NCBI RefSeq assembly: GCF_022344005.1
Contig: NZ_CP092196.1
Coordinates: 372,001-436,000 of the forward strand
Length of the DNA stretch: 64,000 nt
Reading direction: 5' to 3'
Origin: Deinococcus sp. KNUC1210
GTDB lineage: Bacteria; Deinococcota; Deinococci; Deinococcales; Deinococcaceae
Shown: positions 48,029 through 56,029 of the stretch, piece after piece
Layout: every line of letters begins with the position of its first letter
How positions within the stretch are numbered: position 1 is the stretch's first letter
Position numbers and translations under genes: made by a program
The notes under the pieces: model-generated
What the model was told of the DNA's origin: nothing
Database searches by the model: none
Seen by the model: the letters and a program-made list of their open reading frames with translations, nothing else

Positions 48029-48769
48029 TCAGTCCTGATCCTCAAGCGCAATCACCGGCGGCTCCATCAACTCATCCATCGACGCCTGCCGGATCACATA
48101 CCCGACTCGCCGCACTGTCGTGATCAACCCCTGTAGATGCACCAACCCCAGCTTGGCCCGCAGCGTCGTCATATGCGCGTCAATCACATTACTTTGCCTG
48201 GAGTGTTCCTTCTCTGGCCACAGTTCCCGAACAATCGCTGACCGCGACAACGGTTGGTCCACACGCTGCAGCAGCACCGTCAAGAGTTGCCGTTCGGTCT
48301 TGGTCAGTGGCAGCGGATAACCTTGGAACGTCACCAGATGCCGCTGCGGCCACACCACCAACCCGTGCGACAACAGGTGTGCTTGATGCTGAGATCGCCG
48401 CAGCCGCGCGCCGATCCTGGCGACCATTTCCGCCATCACCATTGGCTTGACCAACACCTGGTCCGCCCCAGCCTGCATCAGTTCAACCGTTTCCTCGGGC
48501 ACATCACAGGCCGTCAGCACGAAAACTGGGACGGTGCTGTTGAGCCGCAGACGGCGGAGCACGTCGCGTCCTGGTCCGTCCGGGAGGACTGCGTCCACGA
48601 CGACCAGGCTCGGGGGTACCTCGCGTGCCAGCGTTAAGCCGGTCATCACCGAGGTGGCCCGTTGAACCGGATGCCCCGCATCCTCCAATGCTGCCTGAAG
48701 CGGCTCCGCAAAAGATTGATCGGAGATGATCATGAGAATGCAGCTGGGCGGCATGTCGCATGATGTCAT
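48029..48769 (-). CDS. OmpR-type response regulator
   Basis: This is the functional-looking paralogue of the regulator at 25748. The receiver has Asp59 (SLVVVDAVLPDG), Thr in FVLTACD and Lys in VLVKP. The acidic pair near the N-terminus is reduced to one Asp (MIISDQ), so metal binding may be altered. The C-terminal OmpR winged helix (~150-235) is complete. No kinase gene is near, so its partner must lie elsewhere. It is divergent from the flavin reductase gene, and the intergenic region is conserved between the two loci, making the reductase a likely target. Confidence 0.85.
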   Translation of the reverse strand: MTSCDMPPSCILMIISDQSFAEPLQAALEDAGHPVQRATSVMTGLTLAREVPPSLVVVDAVLPDGPGRDVLRRLRLNSTVPVFVLTACDVPEETVELMQAGADQVLVKPMVMAEMVARIGARLRRSQHQAHLLSHGLVVWPQRHLVTFQGYPLPLTKTERQLLTVLLQRVDQPLSRSAIVRELWPEKEHSRQSNVIDAHMTTLRAKLGLVHLQGLITTVRRVGYVIRQASMDELMEPPVIALEDQD

Positions 48770-49014
48770 GCACCGAACAACGCTTCATTCACACTTCTTA
48801 GAGCAATGAACGCGCTCTTGAGAGCCACTTCAAAACATTTTACGAACTGACCACCAGAGGTCGCGGGTAAAAGGAGGTGGGACCTCAAAGAAACGCATCC
48901 AGGGAGCCTGGCATTGGCAAGCTCTCCCCCTCACGACGGACTCGCACCCTCCCCCTAACGCATCTTCAACCATTCAGCACCCCCGACGAACGCTGGGTCG
49001 GTACACTGCCCTCC

Positions 49015-49938
49015 ATGACTTCGTTCCAGTACGACGTGCTGATCATCGGCGGTGGCTTCGCTGGTCTCAGTGCGGCCCTGTACACCGCCCGCGGCATGAA
49101 ACGCGCCTTCGTGTGCAGCGCTGGCCCCAGCCGCAATGCACCCTCCCTCTCTACCCACGGTGTGCTGACGCGCGACGGAACCCCACCCGCCGAGTTCCTC
49201 CAAACAGCCCATGCCGAACTCGACCACTATGACGTTCCTCGCCTCAACGGTCGGGTGGTGCAGCTCACCGGGCAGAACAATGCCTTCATCGCGACCCTTG
49301 AAAACGGCGAGACGGTGCAGGCCCGCAAGATCATCCTTGCCACGGGCGTGCGCGATGTCCTGCCGGACACCATCCCTGGGCTTCGGGAAGAGTGGGGGAG
49401 AGGGGTGCATCACTGTCCGTACTGTTACGGCTGGGAAGTCCAAGGTGGACCGATTGCGCTGTATCAGCCCGGCTTGAATGCATCTCACATCCAGAGCGTG
49501 CTGTACCACCAGAAGATCAGCCCAAATCTTCTGGTCTGCAGCGATACCGCTCCGGACTTGAGTGCTGCGCAGCGGCAGCTACTTAAGGCCCGCCACATCG
49601 AAGTGATCGACGAACCTTTGGTGGAAGTCGAGAGCACAGGACCGGGCGTTCGTTTGACCTACGCGGACGGCAACTGGACGGAACACTGGGCGTTATACGC
49701 CCATAGCGAGCGTGTGCTCAATGCGGACTTAGCAGTGCAGCTTGGCTGCGAGGCCACAGCAGCCAGCATCACGGTGAATGCGAAGCAGGAAACGACGGTG
49801 CCAGGGGTCTATGCGGCAGGTGATGTAAGCAGTGGCAATCAGGTGATCTTCGCGCTGGCGAGTGGGGCCAGCGCGGCAATGTATGCCGGGTATACCTTGT
49901 TCGACGACGATCTCCCGGCGGATGCGAGGGCCTATTGA
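49015..49938 (+). CDS. Thioredoxin-reductase-like FAD oxidoreductase
   Basis: The FAD-binding motif VLIIGGGFAGLSAA (~8-21) and the distal GVYAAGDVSSGN motif are clear. A CPYC redox pair (Cys134, Cys137) sits where thioredoxin reductases have CxxC. The NADPH GxGxxA motif expected after it is not recognisable (IALYQPGLNASH), so the electron donor may differ. TACACT (49002-49007) lies 7 nt before the ATG. The TGA stop is part of the MITE inserted at 49935, so the C-terminus may have been changed by that insertion. Confidence 0.85.
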   Translation: MTSFQYDVLIIGGGFAGLSAALYTARGMKRAFVCSAGPSRNAPSLSTHGVLTRDGTPPAEFLQTAHAELDHYDVPRLNGRVVQLTGQNNAFIATLENGETVQARKIILATGVRDVLPDTIPGLREEWGRGVHHCPYCYGWEVQGGPIALYQPGLNASHIQSVLYHQKISPNLLVCSDTAPDLSAAQRQLLKARHIEVIDEPLVEVESTGPGVRLTYADGNWTEHWALYAHSERVLNADLAVQLGCEATAASITVNAKQETTVPGVYAAGDVSSGNQVIFALASGASAAMYAGYTLFDDDLPADARAY

Positions 49939-50066
49939 TACCTGCATAAGTTGGTCACGCCTTTGCTCCCGTAGCGTCGTCAGAGAAGACTGTCCACGGC
50001 GTACGGGTCAGCCTTACGGACAGCAAGTCAACAGGTCAAGCTGTCCCGAACTTGTGCAGGTATCAA
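49935..50066 (+). repeat. MITE 1, IS630-derived
   Basis: The left end TTGATACCTGCATAAGTTGG follows a TA dinucleotide. The right end reads CTGTCCCGAACTTGTGCAGG then TATCAA. The 132-bp interior has no gene. The ends match those of the IS630 element at 625-1691. The element supplies the stop codon of the reductase gene. Confidence 0.75.
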
Positions 50067-50154
50067 GAGCCGCACCTGAGTAGGGAACAGTTTGGTGGCA
50101 CAGACGAGAAACTGCTGGATGAGCAGCGTCTTGGACGGAGTCCACAGCATATTA

Positions 50155-50266
50155 TTGATACCTGCATAAATCGGTCACACCTGGCTTCCTTAGAGGAAGA
50201 GAAGCAGTAGCGTGCCGCTCTGGGGCTACGCTTCGGTCACCTGTCCCCAACTTATGCAGGTATCAA
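50155..50266 (+). repeat. MITE 2, IS630-derived, TA flanked
   Basis: This 112-bp element starts TTGATACCTGCATAAATCGG and ends CCCCAACTTATGCAGGTATC then AA, with TA on both sides. One end matches the tnp-5' terminus of the IS630 element and the other its tnp-3' terminus, as expected of an internal-deletion derivative. An inverted copy lies at 51505-51617. Confidence 0.85.
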
Positions 50267-50563
50267 TAGCAGCGCGGCTAAGTTACCTCAAGATCGGCCT
50301 TCGGACCGTGCAGCACACACTTGCGAGAGGGCTGGCCATCTTCACTCGCTTCGGTTTGCATGGGGGTACTTATCCTAAACCAATCGGCTGCTGAACATGG
50401 AGGCAAGCAGACTCAGGGATCGCATTCAAAGTCGTCTGGACGCTCATTTTTCGCCCACTCTCAAAATGTGTTAAGCCCTCAGCTGCCTGCACTGTAATTT
50501 TGCACGTTGTTCCCTGACCAAGTCGGCAATGAGTGAAAGGACAAAGCGTACACTTAAGCCACC

Positions 50564-51365
50564 GTGGCAAATCAACTCACCCCGCCAGAGTTGCGTGTGG
50601 CTGTTAATAATCTAGCTGCCCGCGTCAAAGAAGCGTCCAACGGCATACTCACCTTAACTGGTCCTCAAGTCGGTAAGGAACTTCTTAATCCTCCACAAGT
50701 CTCCTGGGCCGACAAGCAGATCCGCAGAGGCTTGAAATACCATGGCGTCACGGTCCACAAGCAGAAAGGATGGTTTGGAGAGAAGTACGTCTTTACCGCG
50801 CATGAGGGTGGCCTTCAGCGCCTGGGCATTGCAGAGGACGACTACTTGGAAATTGCTGCTCAAAGCATGATGCAATGTTTGATGGGTATCGGGCTGGCGG
50901 GTAGAGCAAGCGGGGTAGGTCTGGGTTCTCTGTTCCAGATGCACGTGATGGAAATTTTCAGAACGGTTCTCTGGTCTTAATGGGACAATCAAAGCTATCA
51001 CCACAGAAACTGTCGAAGCTGACCTCCCGACTCAGCAAAGCCTAGATCTCTGGCGAGAAATCTACGGCGCATATTTTGGGATGTCAGACATTACCTATGA
51101 CCGATTTGCCGTGGGCGTTGCTCAAGCTGAATTACACTATGCACTGGACGAGCCGCCTGACTACCTCATCGCTCTCTGCAGCGTAAGTAGTGAACTCGCC
51201 ATGATGGTGGTTCAGGGGATGGCCGGAATCATCTCTGCTTTTGTATGGACAGCACCCTTTAGGGCTGATCGCATTGCTTTACTTGATAAATATAAGGAAC
51301 GCTGGTTCAGCGTGAGTGCTACAGCCTTAGGCGTTCAATATATCGACGGGCAGTTTCTGGAGTGA
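50564..51365 (+). CDS. Unknown protein carried between two MITEs (frameshifted)
   Basis: Two adjacent frames (50564-50980 and open from 50949 to 51365) are probably one gene of about 267 residues. Removing one T from the T4 run at 50955-50958 joins MHVMEI to SERFSGLNGTIKAITTET and onward. The N-terminal part (GKELLNPPQVSWADKQIRRG, HKQKGWFGEKYVFTA) could be a small winged-helix domain. The C-terminal part has a hydrophobic patch (ELAMMVVQGMAGIISAFV). I do not know the family. It is the only gene inside the MITE-bounded segment. Confidence 0.5.
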
Positions 51366-51374
51366 AATTGCCTC

Positions 51375-51400
51375 TTGATACCTGCATAAGGACAAATAAT
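51375..51400 (+). repeat. Solo IS630-type end
   Basis: TTGATACCTGCATAAGG matches the MITE ends, but no partner end is seen before MITE 4 and no TA precedes it. It is probably the remnant of an older or truncated insertion. Confidence 0.5.
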
Positions 51401-51504
51401 AGGGTCACAGCTCTGGGGTAGCAGCTTGCCCCCAGCTCATCCTGATACAGCATCTGATAGCTAGCACGTGAGCAGACCATCCTGAGCAGGGGCCTCGGCA
51501 GCTA

Positions 51505-51617
51505 TCGATACCTGCATAAGTTGGGGACAGGTGACCGAAGCGTAGCCCCAGAGCGGCACGCTACTGCTTCTCTTCCTCTAAGGAAGCCAAGTGTGACCGA
51601 ATTTATGCAGGTATCAA
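51505..51617 (-). repeat. MITE 4, inverted copy of MITE 2
   Basis: Read on the minus strand this 113-bp element matches MITE 2 almost base for base, including the interior (CTTCCTTAGAGGAAGAGAAG). It has TA on both sides. With MITE 2 it bounds a 1.24-kb segment with one gene, in the orientation expected for a composite unit. Confidence 0.85.
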
Positions 51618-51621
51618 TAAT

Positions 51622-51641
51622 CACCGCGAAGAGGGGTTGAC
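51622..51641 (+). repeat. 20-bp repeat (R0), beside a transposase relic
   Basis: CACCGCGAAGAGGGGTTGAC belongs to the family CACCGYGAATAGGGGTTGAC found at 52434-52589, 53981-54060 and 55254-55272. It directly follows (on the minus strand) the C-terminal relic of an IS982-type transposase, as does the copy at 53981 beside the intact transposase. Confidence 0.55.
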
Positions 51642-51659
51642 AGCTGGCGGATTTTGAGC

Positions 51660-51741
51660 AAGCAGTGAGGTATCGAATGTTGAGGTTGTCTGCGAGGACG
51701 GGGAGCGCCACTTTTAACCAGAGACTCAGCATGGTCTTCAC
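51660..51741 (-). pseudogene. C-terminal relic of an IS982-type transposase
   Basis: The residues KTMLSLWLKVALPVLADNLN match the last residues of the transposase at 53180-53965 ([20 protein letters not shown]). Nothing upstream of it on this strand is related. It is a short remnant of a former insertion. Confidence 0.55.
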
Positions 51742-51893
51742 TTGCTCCCCTAACTCCCCTTCAAAACGGGGAAAGGGTCGTGCTGAATTTCAGCGCCTGT
51801 ACGATCGTTCTGCGAGGGAATCACCTCAGACCTGAGACGCATTCGCTGGAAAGTGGATGCATGCGCATCCACCTCAAGCCATAGACTCCGGGT

Positions 51894-52427
51894 ATGTCCT
51901 CCCGTTCTTCAGCCCACCTGTCCACCCTGACGTTTTCCCCAGTCGTCCGGGAAGACACGTCCATCAGTGGTGAGGCGGTGACGAAGACCAGACGCGTGTT
52001 TTTGGACTTCGTCATCGATGGCCGTTCCTTCTGGAACACCCTGACCCGTCCGGACTTCATCTCGTTTTTCGGCTGGCTGCTGGACGAACAGGACGAACAG
52101 GCATGGGTGGACCGCCTGCTCCTTCGCGGTCCAGCAGATCTCTCCAACGGTCGCCGCTCGTTCTACATATGCCCGGAGTGCGGTGATTTGGAGTGTGGCT
52201 CGTATTCTGCTGTGATGGAGCGAAGTGCGAACACGTTCGTGTGGCGCGACATCGGCTTCGTCTGGTGGGACCATCAACATGAAGGACACGCAGAGACCGT
52301 AGAATTGATGGAAGGTTTCGGGCCATTCGTGTTCGATGCAGCTGAGTACGAACTTGCATTCGAACGAGCACGGAGGGTCAGCCACGAATTGAGGACGGCC
52401 TTGTACTGTACGGACCCCGAGGAATGA
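51894..52427 (+). CDS. Hypothetical protein with a Cys cluster, 177 aa
   Basis: The family is unknown. A CPECGDLECG segment (~93-102) may bind zinc. The protein is otherwise acidic with aromatic-rich stretches (FISFFGWLLDEQDEQAWVDR, FVWWDHQHEGH), and looks like the small cytosolic proteins often found near toxin or polymorphic loci. TAGACT (51882-51887) lies 6 nt before the ATG, so a leaderless transcript is likely. A family of 20-bp repeats begins immediately after the stop. Confidence 0.55.
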   Translation: MSSRSSAHLSTLTFSPVVREDTSISGEAVTKTRRVFLDFVIDGRSFWNTLTRPDFISFFGWLLDEQDEQAWVDRLLLRGPADLSNGRRSFYICPECGDLECGSYSAVMERSANTFVWRDIGFVWWDHQHEGHAETVELMEGFGPFVFDAAEYELAFERARRVSHELRTALYCTDPEE

Positions 52428-52433
52428 GGCGAC

Positions 52434-52589
52434 CGTGAACAGGGGTTGATTAACCTCGAATAGGGGTTGCTAAGGACGGGTCACAGATATAAAAGGCGCA
52501 GTGCTCATCTTTCTGTCGCGACTGTTAACCGCAAATCGGGGTTGAGAAGATAATTTGAAAGATAGTTATCCGTACATCGGGATTATTGA
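52434..52589 (+). repeat. Cluster of four 20-bp repeats (R1-R4)
   Basis: Copies at 52434 (CGTGAACAGGGGTTGATTAA), 52455 (CTCGAATAGGGGTTGCTAA), 52529 (CCGCAAATCGGGGTTGAGAA) and 52570 (CCGTACATCGGGATTATTGA) share the core AATAGGGGTTGA with increasing divergence. Offsets of 21, 74 and 41 bp are close to whole helical turns. Inverted copies lie at 53981 and 54040 beyond the transposase. They may be transposon ends or protein-binding sites. Confidence 0.55.
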
Positions 52590-53119
52590 GCAGAATGATC
52601 CTGTCCCGTAGTATGTTCGCGTATTGCCTCATCCCCAAACAGGACAAGCACATTGTCTGACATTTCCTCTAATTTTTGATTCCCCGGCTGTAGCCTTGCC
52701 GCACTGAACAGCACCACGAATCCATGCTCAAAGGTGAGTTCGATGCTTTGTGGGTACTTCTCTAAATTTTCAGGCTGGCTGTCTGGCACCAAGCACCAGC
52801 GAATACGAGCCTCTGAAATCCGCCGCCCGATCAGCGAGGCCCACCGACTAGCCCGCGTCACGTTGGTCACAAGTGTGGCATCTAACTGATTCAACAAGAT
52901 CCCCTCGGAGACGATCAGACCGTATTCAATAAAGCTATTGTCCCACCTTACGCAAAACGAACGATCCTCACCGATCAAGTCAACACCATCGGAAACACTG
53001 TCCACCTTAGCGAGCCCCCTCCAAGCGGGATAGCTTCCAGGGTTCTCGTAGTATCGAACCTGCTTCAGGCGCATGCCTTCTAGGTGACGCACACGGCGGT
53101 CAAACGCCTCATCGCTCAT
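52583..53119 (-). CDS. Hypothetical protein, 178 aa
   Basis: I do not recognise this protein. It is soluble, beta-rich ([40 protein letters not shown]) and has no signal peptide. Such sequences are common among small immunity-type proteins, but no motif proves a role. ATG 53119 lacks a clear ribosome site. It lies between the R1-R4 repeats and the transposase gene, so it could be a passenger of that element. Confidence 0.55.
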   Translation of the reverse strand: MSDEAFDRRVRHLEGMRLKQVRYYENPGSYPAWRGLAKVDSVSDGVDLIGEDRSFCVRWDNSFIEYGLIVSEGILLNQLDATLVTNVTRASRWASLIGRRISEARIRWCLVPDSQPENLEKYPQSIELTFEHGFVVLFSAARLQPGNQKLEEMSDNVLVLFGDEAIREHTTGQDHSAQ

Positions 53120-53179
53120 AACCTAACCTTACTCGACCTTCCACTTCTCCAGCGGCTCAGAATTGCCCAGAGTACAGGT

Positions 53180-53965
53180 ATGTGCCGTCCCGATTTCAGT
53201 TTACAGCCGCTCCATGTCGCCTTCGAGACCCTCATCGTCTGGCTGGAGCCGCAGATGCCCACAAAACTCTTGCACGATCACGAGAAAATTTCAAACGCGC
53301 AACTGGTCGCGGTGGCGCTGCTGCAACGCATCCATAAATTCGTGTATTTCCGCAAGTGGTGGCAATTTCTGAAGTTGAATCACTTTGCTTGGTTTCCTTC
53401 TGAAGTTCAGGCTCGAATTCGGCTGGCCCGCCTCACTCCTGTGATTGAACGGCTCAGTGTCGAAGTCCAGAAACTGGACTTCGTGATCATCGACTCCGAG
53501 CCGCTCCCCGTGAGTACATTCAAGCGTGCCCCACGTTGCAGATTTCCTGGCGCAACACATGGATTCGGAACCTCTGGGCCCGTATTCGGCTTCAAGCTCC
53601 ATGCATGGACGACGCTGAGCGGCAAAATTGCTAAGTATGAGATCCACCCGGCAAACCTGCATGACTTCACGGTCGGCTGCCTGATGAACAGAGATTGGCC
53701 CGCATATGGCGGGCCAAAACAGATTGGGGACAAAGGGTATCAGTCTGGCACCTACCTCACTCCGCCTAAGAAGAACGCCCAGCAGTTCGACCCACGCTGG
53801 AAGGAGGAATATGCCGCAGCACGCAAAATCATCGAGTCTACGTTTTCAGCGCTTTTCGGAGCAGGACTGCGATGGGGCCAAGTCAAGACGATGCGAAGCC
53901 TTCGGCTGAAAGTGGCTCTACTGGTTTCAGCCCACAACCTCAAATTTCGAAATATCACCCTATAA
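53180..53965 (+). CDS. IS982-family transposase
   Basis: The 261-residue protein has a DDE layout typical of IS982: the first Asp in [11 protein letters not shown], the second in IGDKGYQSG, and Glu in [11 protein letters not shown]. It is preceded by a helical N-terminal domain. The longer frame from 53084 lacks family support. It seems intact. Typical terminal repeats next to the gene are not obvious; the nearest candidates are the 20-bp repeats at 53981 (16 bp after the stop) and, far to the left, 52434-52589. Confidence 0.8.
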   Translation: MCRPDFSLQPLHVAFETLIVWLEPQMPTKLLHDHEKISNAQLVAVALLQRIHKFVYFRKWWQFLKLNHFAWFPSEVQARIRLARLTPVIERLSVEVQKLDFVIIDSEPLPVSTFKRAPRCRFPGATHGFGTSGPVFGFKLHAWTTLSGKIAKYEIHPANLHDFTVGCLMNRDWPAYGGPKQIGDKGYQSGTYLTPPKKNAQQFDPRWKEEYAAARKIIESTFSALFGAGLRWGQVKTMRSLRLKVALLVSAHNLKFRNITL

Positions 53966-53980
53966 TCACAAATCCTTCAG

Positions 53981-54060
53981 TTCGTCAACCCCTATTCACG
54001 GTGTGTAATATGTAGGAAATTCTTCCTGAAATCATTCAATTCGTTAATCCCTATTCATGG
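53981..54060 (-). repeat. Two 20-bp repeats in inverted orientation (R5, R6)
   Basis: TTCGTCAACCCCTATTCACG (53981) and TTCGTTAATCCCTATTCATG (54040) are direct repeats of each other, 59 bp apart, and are inverted with respect to R1-R4. Similarity extends about 8 bp further (TCCTTCAG / TCATTCAA). They lie immediately beyond the transposase gene. Confidence 0.6.
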
Positions 54061-54152
54061 GATCCTGTAAGCTTAGCGAACTTGCGGATACGCACGATTG
54101 GTGAACTCTACTACCGCACCACCAAGTCTAATAATGTGGTGTACGCTGAATT

Positions 54153-54986
54153 ATGGCGAGGCAGCAAAACGACGCACATTGGCATCATTACGTCCCTATT
54201 GGCTATTTGAAAAATTTCACAAATATGCAAGGCACGCTCTGTGGCTATCGCAAATCCACGAACATGCCGTTTCAATTCGCCAAGCCAAGAGATGTTGCGG
54301 CCGCTGAAGAATTTCATACACTTCCCTTGCGCCCAAATCCCGTTGAATTGGAAAAACGATTGGATCGAGAGTTCGAGCGTCCAATGATCAGGACGATCAA
54401 TACGGTGCTTGCTCGCGTTCGGCTACGGCAGGCTGGCCTGCAATGGGGACCACTTTTCACCCCTGAAGAGCACTTGTCACTGGCGAAATTCGCTGCGCTA
54501 CAGCTGGTGCGCTCAAACCGTATGCGAGAAGAGACGCAAGGGAGAGCGCTTCAATACATCACGCCTGGAGTCACCCTAGAAGCGCCGGAGATGGGAAAGC
54601 TGGCACATCTTCAACTGCTCGAAAAGCATATGGACGACCAGTTTGAATGGTTTGGGAACACAATTGGCCGACACCGACTCGCATTGATCAGCACAACTCG
54701 GTCTCATCCTTTCTGGACGAGTGATGATCCCGTGACCGTGACGAGAGGTGCGGAAGGCGGCAAAGTCACCTGGGGCGGAGTAGGTCTGCGGGATGATCAT
54801 CTTGAATTGTATTTGCCGTTGTCCTGGGACGTGATGGCGATTTTCGTTGGTCAGCATCTCACCCGGCGGTTCCCTGACCTCATGCACACACGATCAGACA
54901 TTGTCGCCGAACGGAATCGACTTACCTTTGCTACTGCTCATGAAACTGTGTTCTCATGTAATCCATTTCCTCCCCAGATTACCTAA
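54153..54986 (+). CDS. DUF4238-family protein, 277 aa
   Basis: The opening HWHHYVPIGYLKNFT and the later region PFWTSDDPVTV followed by LYLPLSWDVMAIF are typical of DUF4238 proteins, whose function is not established but which are often found in defence or accessory islands. The protein is soluble and 277 residues long, which is normal. TACGCT (54142-54147) lies 5 nt before the ATG. It follows the R5-R6 repeats and stands alone on this strand. Confidence 0.75.
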   Translation: MARQQNDAHWHHYVPIGYLKNFTNMQGTLCGYRKSTNMPFQFAKPRDVAAAEEFHTLPLRPNPVELEKRLDREFERPMIRTINTVLARVRLRQAGLQWGPLFTPEEHLSLAKFAALQLVRSNRMREETQGRALQYITPGVTLEAPEMGKLAHLQLLEKHMDDQFEWFGNTIGRHRLALISTTRSHPFWTSDDPVTVTRGAEGGKVTWGGVGLRDDHLELYLPLSWDVMAIFVGQHLTRRFPDLMHTRSDIVAERNRLTFATAHETVFSCNPFPPQIT

Positions 54987-55371
54987 CGAGATTTTGGATG
55001 TTTATGTTGGTGTAAAAGGTGTGGAAGCCACGGTACAGTTGGCATCGGGTAGGAACGAATCAGCGTTACGACCGCGCTCCGGGTATCGACACTGACGAAT
55101 TCGTAGGACGGCCCAGAGAGTGGATTTCCAGCCCTTGACACTGCACGTCCCGCACCAGCTTCTTTCCGCCAGGTAAGGGGAAATTTGCTGGTGTCGTGAT
55201 AATAACGCCGAACAGCACATAAGCACCGTCCCTTTACCGTTTCTAGCCCCGCCGGTCAACGCCTATTCGCGGTGATTAGTGGATGGTAACTACTCAGCAC
55301 ATGCCGAGTAGTCACCATCCAAGCTGCATTCACGTCCAGCATCCAACACAAAAAATAGCTAAACTTTGTCT
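54987..55371 (+). other. Intergenic region with a repeat and a hairpin
   Basis: No convincing gene; a minus-strand frame at 55002-55259 looks like a degraded transposon fragment but cannot be assigned. A 20-bp repeat of the R family lies at 55254-55272 (GGTCAACGCCTATTCGCGG), followed by the hairpin at 55281-55320. Confidence 0.4.
55281..55320. terminator. 15-bp inverted repeat, possible bidirectional terminator
   Basis: GGATGGTAACTACTC and GAGTAGTCACCATCC are complementary except for one position and are separated by 10 nt. No T tract follows on either strand, so a role as a protein-binding site or element end is equally possible. Confidence 0.4.
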
Positions 55372-55719
55372 GTGACCTCGCCATCATTATCTACCGGCCG
55401 TATGAAACAGTTCATATGGATTTACCTAGTTCTGTTTATATGCGTTTTCATCATGATTGCACCCTTACCCCCTCTCGCTGCACTACCACCCATACGTATT
55501 CCTCTTGCGGCTCTGGTTATGGCAGGCGTGCTCTTCTATTTCGGTCGGGCGCTCATCACATCCAACAACTCATTGCGCAAAGGCCCGCCATTCATTTTCC
55601 TCGCTGTTGCCTCCGTATTGATACCAGCGGCCCTTACTCTGGCGTTTTATCCTCGTGCTGTCCAGCAATACGAGCACATTCAACAAACCACAGAATCAAC
55701 AGACCAACCAACACACTAA
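55372..55719 (+). CDS. Small membrane protein, ~115 aa
   Basis: Three hydrophobic segments (IWIYLVLFICVFIMIAPLPP, PLAALVMAGVLFYFGRALI and FIFLAVASVLIPAALTLAF) make this an integral membrane protein with a short polar C-terminus. No family is recognised. GTG 55372 has TAAACT 6 nt upstream, so it is probably leaderless; TTG 55366 is less likely. There is no operon partner. Confidence 0.5.
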   Translation: MTSPSLSTGRMKQFIWIYLVLFICVFIMIAPLPPLAALPPIRIPLAALVMAGVLFYFGRALITSNNSLRKGPPFIFLAVASVLIPAALTLAFYPRAVQQYEHIQQTTESTDQPTH

Positions 55720-56029
55720 AGCCAGTTCACCACTCGCCGCCACGCCGTACCTACTTGAACCGAAATATGCATGTTCAGATGCACAAGGTCGTGTTAGAAC
55801 GACGCTGTGTGACTAATTAGAAATTGTGTTGATCGTCAAGTGGAAAGTGAAGAAATCGGATGGCCACTCAGCAAGTTAGGCGTCGCTTAAAGGGAGTCAT
55901 CACCCAAGCAAGATAGCAAACTTTCTATTTATCTTCGACTTGATACCTAATAAGAAAGCGAGTGAGCAAGAGGGCATGTAACACGTATTAGACATACCGT
56001 GTGCTCTATCCTTGAACGAGCAATCGTCC
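55720..56029 (+). other. Intergenic region with a relic IS200/IS605 end
   Basis: No gene is seen. GGGAGTCATCAC at 55892-55903, preceded by a decayed CGTCGCTTAAA, is identical to the terminal 12 bases of the two IS200/IS605 right ends in this window. It probably marks a former insertion. No clear terminator for dnaE2 was identified. Confidence 0.45.
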
